A stretch of 64,000 nucleotides of DNA, from contig JABCPU010000211.1 in the NCBI GenBank assembly GCA_016800925.1, forward strand, positions 53,007 through 117,006, read 5' to 3'. Shown here one piece after another: positions 55,854-64,000 of this stretch (within the stretch, counting starts at the first letter, position 1; every line of letters begins with the position of its first letter). The translations under genes and the position numbers were made by a program. The notes below the pieces were generated by a model. It did not search any database. It was not told the origin of the DNA and worked only from the letters and a program-made list of their open reading frames with translations. This stretch comes from Suillus spraguei (lineage: Eukaryota; Basidiomycota; Agaricomycetes; Boletales; Suillaceae).

Positions 55854-58157
55854 AGTTATATGGACGATATCCTGATCTTCTCCATGACTATGGCAGAACA
55901 CCGCGAATGGACAAAACGGGTTTTGATGAAAATACGAAAGGAACATCTATCTTTGAAACTGGAGAAATGCACCTTCGATGCAGAAGAAGTAGAATACCTC
56001 AGAATGATAATTTGCCCTGGACAAGTTGCTATGGATACCACCAAGACCAAGGGAATTTCCGAATGGCCAGTTCCGAAATCTGTAAAAGATGTCCGATCAT
56101 TCCTCGGCCTTTGCAACTTCTACTGCACGTTCATCTCCCATTACTCTGATATCGCCCAACCCCTTATCGAATTAACAAAAAAAGATAAGGTCTTTGACTG
56201 GTCAACCGAATGTATGGACACCTTCAATGAACTGAAATGACACTTCATATCCCAACCGGTACTTCACAACCCTGATCCTTCCCGACAATTTGCTATCGCT
56301 ACCAATGCTTCGCTTGTGGCAACTGGTGGAGTTCTCTTGCAGACTGATGAGAATGGTGTTTATCACCCATGTGCATACCTCTCACAGTCTTTGAATCCCG
56401 CAGAACGCAATTACCAGATCTTTGATCGGGAACTCCTTGCCGTAATCCGGGCATTGAATGAATGGCGTCATTATCTTGAAGGAAACCCACACCCCGTCCT
56501 GGTATTCACCGACCACACAAATCTTCTATACTTTAGGAGTGCTCAGAAGCTTACCCGTCACCAAGCACATTGGCAATTGATTCTGTCTATTTACGACGTC
56601 GAACTACATCACGTTGCAGGAACCAAATTAGCAGTACCTGATGCGCTATCTCGCCGGCCCAATTATGACTCCGGCAAAGACAATAATGAGTACCAGACTC
56701 TCCTCCCTGACACTCTATTCGTTCGTCTTATTGACACCGACCTAAAGGATGTTTTGTCATCCTCTGATCCCCTCGATGACCCTGTCTTCAAGACAGCATC
56801 TGACGCCCTTGATGGCGTGTGTCTTCCTCCTATGAAGTCGGCGCTCTCCGACTGGAAAATTGAGGAGAATGTCCTCTATTTTAAGAATCGTGCCTATATC
56901 CCACCAGCACATCGTTCCAATATCTTGAAATGGTATCATGATCATCCCACCGCGGGTCATCCCGGTAGATTCAAAACTGGAGAACTCGTCAAACGGGAAG
57001 CTTGGTGGCCCGCTATGGGCTCTTATATTTGGAAATACATTGAGGGTTGCGCCCTTTGTCAGCAAATGAAAGCGGATACCCATCCTGTTCGACCTCCGCT
57101 TGCCCCCATCCCTCTTCTGTGACTCGCCCTTTCTCTCAGGTCTCTGTCGATCTTATTACTGACCTCCCTGTTTCTGGAGGCTTTGACAGCATCATGGTTG
57201 TGGTAGACCATGGCCTTACGAAGGGGGTAATTATTATCCCTTGTCTGAAAACTGTTACTTCCAAAGGCATTGCTAAACTATTCTTGAAACACGTTTACCA
57301 TCAATTTGGACTCCATGACAAAGTCATCTCAGATCGAGGCCCGCAATTCCTATCTCGCTTCTATAAGGAGCTTGCTCGACTTCTCGACTATGTCATCGCC
57401 CCATCTATGGCTTATCACCCTCAGACTGATGGTCAAACTGAGAGGCTTAATCAAGAACTTGAAACATACCTATGCATCTATTGCCGCAACAACCCTGAAG
57501 ATTGGGTAGAACATCTACCAATCGCCGAATTTGTCCATAACCACCGAAAACATGATGCAAGAAAAGCATCACCCTTCTATCTGATGATGGGATACGAACC
57601 ACGTGCCATCCCTCATCTAATCCCCAACTCATCTGTTCCTGCGGCAGAAGATAAGAGAAGAAGCAGTCGCCTGCCATAACATTGCGATGCAAACAATGGC
57701 CGAACAATCTCGAGGAGAGAAGTACATTCCATGGAAGATCGGAGATAAGGTCTGGCTATCTGCTACTAATCTTAGACTCAAACTCCCATCGCGGAAACTT
57801 GCGCCAAAGCGATACGGACCTTTCCCGATCATCGATGTCTTATCACCCATCACATTCACACTCAAACTTCCTCCACAATGGAAAATTCATCCCACTTTCC
57901 ATGCTTCTGTCTTATCGACCTATAGTGAAACAGACGTACACGGCCCGAACTTCCCTGAACCACCACCTGACATCATCAAAGAGGAAGAAGAATACAAAGT
58001 AGAAGCAATTCTTTCTCACAAAGGAACTGGCATTCGCTGACGTTATCTTGTTTCCTGGAAAGGATATTCTTCGGGAGATAACGAGTGGCTCCCAGAAAAG
58101 AACTTGAAAAACTCCACTCGAATCCTGAATGCTTATAAGAAACAACACTCGCTCTGA
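55854..58157 (+). pseudogene. Ty3/gypsy pol, 5'-truncated: RT end, RNase H, integrase, chromodomain
   Basis: The sequence starts at the reverse transcriptase YMDDILIFS motif; everything upstream (gag, protease, most of RT) is missing. The order RT thumb, RNase H (FDRELLAVIRAL), integrase zinc finger (HDHPTAGHPG and CALCQQMK), DDE core (VDLITDLP, SDRGPQFLSRFY, Glu in TERLNQELE) and chromodomain ([20 protein letters not shown]) is that of chromoviruses. Lesions: TGA after FNELK near 56239, frame changes near 57120 and 57677, and TGA before RYLVSW at 58038. The first RNase H Asp is Asn (ATNAS). It is inactive. Confidence 0.85.
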
Positions 58158-58213
58158 TTATTCTTCAGTCAATCAAATCGCACAAAGCACTTGATCAACT
58201 AACACCGTTCGAA

Positions 58214-59685
58214 ATGTCTTTTCCCACTGCATACATCACCCCTGTCACTATTGCCAACAATGACTCCGACTCCGATGCAGAAAACTACGGAACCCTTGCC
58301 ACCAAAATCGACAACACCTCCTACATTGAAGCCGCCCTTCTATGTGAAGGACATGCTCTTGAAATTGAGAGAATCCTCACCGCAAGAGGTGCCTTCCCTG
58401 CTTTACTCCTCATCAACATCATCCGCACCGCCGCCCTTATTGAAACTACCATCAATGAAACCACAGAAATCACGTATCGCCAGCGTATCCTACATCTACA
58501 AAAACGCATTCGTTCTTACACTATGCTGTTGCTTCCTGGTTCTTTTAAAAGCGATGTTGAAGAAGCTATTCACATTGTGGCCAAACGTCGAGCAGGTGTT
58601 GCTTGACCTCCCACTCCACAAAGAGATATGGATCCACTTCCAATCCCTCCACCCTCTTCTTCGCGCAGGTATTCTAATCTTGATGCCTTTACTGGCTTAT
58701 ATACTGCTGTCCAAGAGATCAGACAGCTCACCAATGCAGTTGTCGAAACCATCCAACAATCAGTCGCTGAAACAAGAGCGGCCAGAAACTTAGTTGAAGA
58801 AGCTATCACTGATCTGCAACAAACGCAAGCTGACCTCACCTCTCCACAAACCCCATCTCCTATCGAACAACCGACCTCACCACCCCCGTTATAGTCTCCC
58901 ACGATCACCCCGCATGGCTATACGAACCCTGTACAGAAGAGCAGTGTGGAGCTGCGAAAGTATTAGGGGTTCCTGTCGCTGAGTTGGTGGCACTCAGTCC
59001 TCAACTTCGCAACCTCCATATTCATCCCCCTATGTCTATCCCAGCATTATTTGGTCCAATGGACCCTGTTTCACCAGTCCTAGTAAAGGACTTCGGTATA
59101 ACGTCCCCCTCTTCCTCTAATGAACTCCTCGCAGTTGCTGAATGAGCAACTACACCTGATCTCCCAACATCGGCATACACTCTTACCACTAAACAACAGG
59201 CACAGCTCAGACGCGACAATGCCTTCGCTTTAAGTCGTATGGCGCAAAAGAAAGGAAAGAAGCATGCCAGATCCACCAGTCCCAAACCCATTATTTCGCT
59301 ATCACCCTTACGCATATCCACCTCTAACACTGATGAGAATATGAAGTGTCGAGTCTGCGGTATCACCAGGCATCAGCAAAAGAATTGCCCCAACTACCAG
59401 TGCCAAATTTGTCTGCGACACGCTCCTACCCATCTTTCTATCTACTGTCCCCAAAGAGTCGGGACTCCTCCATTTGCGTTAATCTGGAAGGATGACGGGT
59501 TCTATGAAGTGCTTTGTTCTTGGGAGCAACAGCTTTGTGATGAACAAACCCAAGCAGCAAAGAGGCGGGATTCTAAACGACGTGCTGGTGCTGAAGAAGC
59601 CGCATACATGAGGAGTGGGTCATTTCTTGATGAGGACTACGAGTATAGCAACGATCCTGTCTACTACACTAATCAGGACGAGTAA
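58214..59685 (+). pseudogene. Extra 3' ORF of the gypsy element with zinc-knuckle-like cysteines
   Basis: Between the chromodomain and the 3' LTR lies further coding sequence in three frames: 58214-58606 (MSFPTAYITPVTIANNDSDS), 58628-58894 (MDPLPIPPPSSSRRYSNLDA, coiled-coil-like AAR NLVEEAITDLQQTQADL), and 59239-59685. The last contains CRVCGITRHQQKNCP followed by CQICLRHAPTHLSIYC, two Cys/His clusters like zinc knuckles. Position after pol is unusual for gypsy elements, where gag comes first. It could be a displaced nucleic-acid-binding protein or an acquired gene. Stops between the blocks show decay. Confidence 0.5.
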
Positions 59686-59704
59686 AGTCGGTGACTTTAC
59701 ATGT

Positions 59705-59717
59705 AAAACGGGGGTAA
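59705..59717 (+). other. Polypurine tract of the gypsy 3' LTR
   Basis: AAAACGGGGGTAA directly precedes the LTR at 59718, the expected place for plus-strand priming. Confidence 0.6.
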
Positions 59718-60191
59718 TGTTACAGTCGTACGTGCCCCTATTCATTTTCTCTTTGTCTCCTTTACTTGTATATTACATAACGTGACTCTGACTCATATGC
59801 TCAATGCATCTGTACTATAGTTGCCTTCCTTCTTTGGATACGCACTTACATTCTCATGTCTCTCTTGGTCCATGCGCACATATTGACCTATTTAAGCATG
59901 TTGTATTATGCTTGATACTTTACTTTAATCTTACTGGGTTTTACCTGGAATATCCTTTGCTTAGGTCTCCAACCTAAGTTGTCTAGAATCGTCTCTAAGT
60001 CTAAGCACTCCTTAGCCTTAGTCTCTGTTCTTGTAGAACCTCTTAGACTTGTCTTTGAGGCCGAACCCTTGATCATACTCGGAACGTGTTCCTTGTATTT
60101 CCCCTTGTCCTCTTCTGGACATTGTAGAACTTCCCAGCAGACCGTCAGTGTCTTTTCACTGTCGCTGGTGACGCCACCCCAGTTCATAACA
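59718..60191 (+). mobile_element. 3' LTR of the gypsy element, family A
   Basis: The 474-bp sequence begins TGTTACAGTCGTACGTGCCC and ends CAGTTCATAACA. It follows the polypurine tract of the gypsy element, so it is that element's 3' LTR. The right flank AAGAT does not match the left flank of the LTR at 53034 (AGTTG), so the two LTRs are not the original pair. Confidence 0.88.
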
Positions 60192-60404
60192 AAGATCACC
60201 GCTTCACGGGAAAGTTGCCACAGTACAGCCGCTAAGCTGCAATGAGGCTTCCGGAGTGCGGAACAATACCGTTAGATAGGGATAACACATGGTAAAATGG
60301 TACGACATAGGACGGTGAAGCTGAGAGGTAAGGATAATGATTGCCAGTTGACACCTATACAAAAATATGCTGTTTCAAGCTCAGCATGAGTTTGCTCGTC
60401 ACAT
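60192..60404 (-). mobile_element. Family B variant LTR fragment
   Basis: Matches 13056-13262 and ends GCTCGTCACA as that copy does. Its left part is missing where the gypsy LTR begins, so the gypsy element entered this B element and the other side was later lost. Confidence 0.7.
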
Positions 60405-60405
60405 T

Positions 60406-60927
60406 GTGCTTATTGATCCACTGTGCATTTACTAAGAGACTTCTGTTATACATTGTACATAGTCCTTGGTGTCAGACTCGTTGATTATCTGTGCCAGTTA
60501 CTTACAGTATATAAACCACTTGTAAATCTCCATAGAACCTTAGTTTGAATATCATCTTAGATTCTACTCATTCTGTTCCTCCGCACTTGAGTCACTTCTG
60601 ACTCAAGTTATCTTCCAAGACTTAGGATTGATTCCTATAGTCTATATCTCTGACTCTACCTTCGGGTAGTCTACCTCCATTAGTTTCTAGTTAGGAACTC
60701 GTTCTGAGACTAGCTTTATACCTTGTTCGATTCCTATGTTCTGGATAACCTTTGGACGTGACATATCCAATACCTTCAGACATCCGGATCCACCATGCAA
60801 CCACTTCCAGACTTTCGGATGCATATCTTCCCTCTGAAATAAGGGGCAATACTCGGGAAAGGGGCACAGTGTACGAACTGAGGCCAAAGCCCTTCGGATC
60901 TTTTACCCTTTGAGTACGGTCTTAACA
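60406..60927 (-). mobile_element. Family C LTR fragment
   Basis: Reverse complement of the first two thirds of the family C LTRs at 23572 and 48814, ending GTACGGTCTTAACA. The 3' part of the LTR is absent; it abuts the family B fragment. Confidence 0.8.
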
Positions 60928-62557
60928 ATATATCAAATCACTGCTTTCAATATCATATATCCTTCATTTTTGTAGTGTTGAATATGCTGCAGAGATGACA
61001 AGCTCATTTGAAAACCCACTTTGCTGTGAGGAAATCGAACTTTGACTCCATTGCTCATAATTTGACCAGTGTCTCTCCTGATGTGCTCCAATGACTTGCC
61101 AATCGACTCAAACAAGAGTGTAAGCTGTCAAATCTTGACATTGATGACATTGAGATGAATGGAATGCACTGAAACTCTTGCGTCAAGTTAATACCATGTC
61201 TACTTGTATTCCTGGATCACAAGCTTCAAAGATTTTTGTGAGGAATGAGATATGAAACTACTATGGTTATTTTGGTCTGCCGCACATTTTCTTCACATTC
61301 AATCCAAACCCAGCGCATAGTCCTATCTTTCAAGTTATGTATGGGGACTATTCCATTGATATTTCAGAACGCTTACCTTGCATGCCACAAAGTCATGTTT
61401 GTGCTATGCGTCTTGCTCATGATCCTGTTACTGCTGCTGATTTCTTTGAGTTTTCTTTCAGGTGTCTTTTTCAATACCTTTTAAGATGGGACTTTGATCG
61501 TGGTCAATCTGTTAAAGATGGTGGGATTCTAGGACATGTTTGGGCATCCTATGGACGAGCAAGTTCAGTGAGCGGGGAGTTCTTCATGGTCATTTTCTAA
61601 TATGGTTAGAAGTTGGAGTGAATCCTTCAGAGCTTCATAAACGGCTTTGAAATGACCCAAGCTATCAGGATAGATTTTCCAGATTTTTTGAAGATGCAAT
61701 TCACCATCATTTACTGGATGTAGAGGATGAAGTAGACTTGAATTCTGAGCCTCGCATACAATGGCCGCCCCAACCCCCTAAGTCCTCAGATGCACCCTTA
61801 GACATCTTGATGAGCTGGGAAGCTGCTTTTGTGACTGAAATCAAATGATGTGGCAAAGTGCTCCAGCGGCATACATGCAGGGCTGTTTGCCATAAGTATG
61901 GAAATGAAGATAGTTGCTGCTTTCTTTTCCCCCATGAGATAGTAGAGAACTCTTACTTCGACCCAGAAACGAGCTCAGTTGTTCTTATGTGTTGGGATGG
62001 AAATGTTAATCATTTTAACCCTTACATTCTTATCTTTTGCAGGCACAACCACAATATCAAGTGTATATTGTCAGGCAAAGGTGCAAAGGCTGCTATGTTC
62101 TACATCTCTGACTACATTACAAAGATGGACTTGAAGATGTAGGAGGTGTTGTCACTCCTCTCATGTGCTGTTGCCCGCATTCCTAAATCAATGTCTGCCA
62201 CCAGTGTTGCGGACAGTGCAAAAACACTTTTGCACAAGTGCTTATCTCAGTTTGGTTGCCAACAACAAATTCATGCACAACAAGCCACACAGTATATTCA
62301 AGGCTTTAATGATAGTATCTCTTCACACACGACTGTTCCAATGTTATCTTCAATCCTACTTGCATATATCAGAAATAATTACCCATCATTTGAGCAGAAA
62401 AATGGTGAGATTGACGAGGATAATGAGCAGGAGCTTGTTCCGCATTGCTACTGACAAGGAAGGCAATCTCATAGAGGCAAATCAAATCCACCACAACATT
62501 CATTGTGCTGATTCCTTGTCAGACATGTGTTTTTATGACTTCTGCCAGTGTGTTCGG
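60928..62557 (+). pseudogene. Helitron Rep (HUH) / helitron-like N domain remnant
   Basis: The plus strand reads STCIPGSQASKIFVRNEI near 61200, YGYFGLPHIFFTFNPNP near 61265, MYGDYSIDISERLPCMPQSH from 61337, and FFEFSFRCLFQYLLRWDFDR. Near 61585 GVLHGHFLIWLEVG carries the two His of the HUH motif. Later HNHNIKCILSGKGAKAAMFY and ISDYITKMDL (62045-62140) contain the Tyr-bearing helix region typical of Helitron Rep. Several frame changes and TGA/TAG codons interrupt it. It is cut at 62557 by a family B LTR piece before any helicase. The only helicase nearby (53.5-55.9 kb) runs the other way. Confidence 0.75.
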
Positions 62558-62700
62558 TGTATAGATACAACCTAACCTGGGCTGTAGATAAACTACCTCC
62601 TAAGTTAGTATGTGAGTCTTGTGCTCCGTCTAGTCTGCTTCACTTGTAAAAACAAGAGCATTCGACCCTAAAGGGGGATGCCTATTAGTATGGTCAAGTT
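62558..62700 (-). mobile_element. Family B LTR fragment
   Basis: TGTATAGATACAACCTAACC and the following about 140 bases match the beginning of the minus-oriented family B LTRs (12422, 20646) with more substitutions. The end is uncertain. Confidence 0.6.
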
Positions 62701-63049
62701 CAAGTCAAACTTATGTGTGAATGAAGTGTTGTGGTCAGCGGTAAGTTGCTACGGTCAACGATGATGCTGCCGGAACTAGCATCGTATGTAGCGGTACTAC
62801 TGTTGTAACGAACATATTGGTGCTGGGCTTAAAACCCCATATTTTAACACTCATCTCACGTCTACAGGAGTTACCACTAGTCCATGGCCTTCTTACCCCT
62901 TTAGCAGTACCGGCGGCATCCCACGCTTACCACACACTGTACTGACTGCCGCACCACGTTCCATGAACCGATGTCCTTCGAGCCCCTTCAGTGACAAACT
63001 CCGTACTATACGGGTCACCCGACCCACATAATATCCCGTCAAAGACGGG
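62701..63049. other. Non-coding gap
   Basis: No gene recognised; it may be the diverged rest of the family B fragment. Confidence 0.35.
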
Positions 63050-63540
63050 CCAGCAGATGATGGGCCGAGGTTATGTATATCCTCGATGTTGACGGATGGG
63101 CCGGGGGGAATATTATTTCCGATGGAGACGGGTGGGCCGGGAGACTTATATTTTCGGGAGAGACGGGTGGGCCGAGGGAAACATGATTTCTAATGTTGAC
63201 GGATGGGCCAGGGGGATATAATCCCCGACAGAGATGGGTGGGCTCATCTGGGTAGTATGTAGAGTAGGATATTATAGACAGCTGGGCTGAAGAGAGATGC
63301 AAGGCAAATATTATTGCATAGACGGGTGGGCCGAGGTAAGAGAATATTACATATACGGGTGGGCCGAGGTGAGAGAATATTACATATACGGGTGGGCCAA
63401 GGTGAGAGAATATTACATATACGGGTGGGCCGAGGGTGCAGTAAAATATTTATTGCATAGACGGGTGGGCCGATGTGGGGGAATTTTACATAGACGGGTG
63501 GGCCGAGGTAAAATATATTACATATACGGGTGGGCCTAGA
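63050..63540. repeat. 33/36-bp minisatellite with CGGGTGGGCC core
   Basis: CGGGTGGGCC starts at 63323, 63356, 63389, 63422, 63462, 63495 and 63527: spacing 33, with one 40 and a final 32. An upstream sub-array with CGG(A/G)TGGGCC spaced about 36 runs from about 63090 to 63240. The 33-bp part reads as an 11-residue repeat YYIYGWAEVRE in one frame (63297-63539), probably a by-product of the period being divisible by three. Confidence 0.92.
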
Positions 63541-64000
63541 TATGTATCATAAAGACGTACAGCTGATGTAGCCACCAGAGAATCAAACACATAGGATACA
63601 TGCACCCTATGAGTGCATATACCTACCATCAACCACCAAAATCTAAACCCTGAAGCACAAAAACCTGAATTCATCATGTCTGACATTCATCGATAATTGA
63701 GGTGCCGGGTGCCGGGTACCAAGTCCCGAATCCAGGAACTCAAAACTGGAGATGCAAACTAGAGATTTCCTGAATTCCAGATACCCGGACACCCGAAACA
63801 CAACACACAAGGTGAAAGATTTAAAGTCCATGTGTGGAGTCATCTAGTGCCGAGTGCCGGGTGCAGGTGCAGAGTACCGAAACTAGAAACTAGAAACTCG
63901 AGATTTGAGACAAAACAGACATCTACCAAAAATGTGTGGATCAAAGTTTTGTTGTTGCCTGACATGTGTCTGAGTCCCGAGGACCGAACCCGAAATTGTA
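63541..64000. other. Simple-sequence-rich end of window
   Basis: Contains repeated GTGCCGGGTGCCGGGTACC-like and ACTAGAAACTAGAAACT-like short repeats (63700-63720, 63850-63900). No gene recognised. Confidence 0.45.

Noticed and set aside
53034..60191. Intact gypsy element between two LTRs
   Set aside because: Outer flanks do not match, the 5' two thirds of the coding region are absent, and Helitron sequence fills the left internal part.
63297..63539. 80-codon ORF with YYIYGWAEVRE repeats as a gene
   Set aside because: It is the translation of a 33-bp minisatellite; units of 40 and 32 bp change the frame.
62980..63540. Spaced repeats as a CRISPR array
   Set aside because: Spacers are themselves similar and the genome is eukaryotic; this is a minisatellite.

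Overview
The window looks like a transposon-rich stretch of a basidiomycete (Agaricomycete) nuclear genome. Supporting signs are short GT-AG introns of about 45-60 nt, a KDZ-type transposase, Spt5-like, hAT and Harbinger genes of kinds common in mushroom-forming fungi, a multi-exon pepsin-like aspartic protease and F-box genes. Genus and species cannot be assigned from the sequence alone. Most of the 64 kb is nested or decayed mobile DNA; only about 43.4-45.5 kb looks like ordinary host sequence.

Layout: 0-1.3 kb, 3' end of a broken KDZ transposase. About 1.7-9.0 kb, copy 1 of a segmental duplication: aspartic protease (+), F-box gene (-), small beta-trefoil-like pseudogene (-), fragment of ribonucleotide reductase small subunit (-). 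9.5-14.7 kb, two unrecognised divergent genes broken by a palindromic Tc1 element and three solo LTRs. 14.7-23.5 kb, tandem repeats, TE-associated gene remains and two more solo LTRs. 23.6-26.6 kb, a solo LTR with target duplication and a second palindromic Tc1 element. 26.6-30.1 kb, Spt5-like pseudogene followed by a hAT transposase remnant. About 31.3-38.4 kb, copy 2 of the duplication with the same gene order. 36-41.1 kb, an inverted and then tandem re-duplication of the beta-trefoil module. 43.4-46.3 kb, host-like genes: an AT-hook/lysine-alanine-rich chromatin-type protein, an intact Prx5-type peroxiredoxin and the 3' exon of an unknown protein. 46.9-50.8 kb, a complete-length PIF/Harbinger element inserted in a tRNA-like (SINE-like) sequence and itself carrying a solo LTR. 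50.9-62.7 kb, a mosaic of Helitron helicase, Ty3/gypsy pol with an extra 3' ORF, LTR pieces and Helitron Rep. 63-63.5 kb, a minisatellite.

The most notable structures are two Tc1-type elements rebuilt as long palindromes: one from two 5' ends (10.06-11.66 kb), the other from two 3' ends (25.02-26.62 kb). Both keep intact outer ends and TA target sites. Next are the paired aspartic proteases, whose reading frames are preserved although both catalytic Asp motifs are altered, and the four-copy beta-trefoil family, in which three copies share one nonsense codon. The genes here do not form a pathway; what links them is duplication and transposition history.
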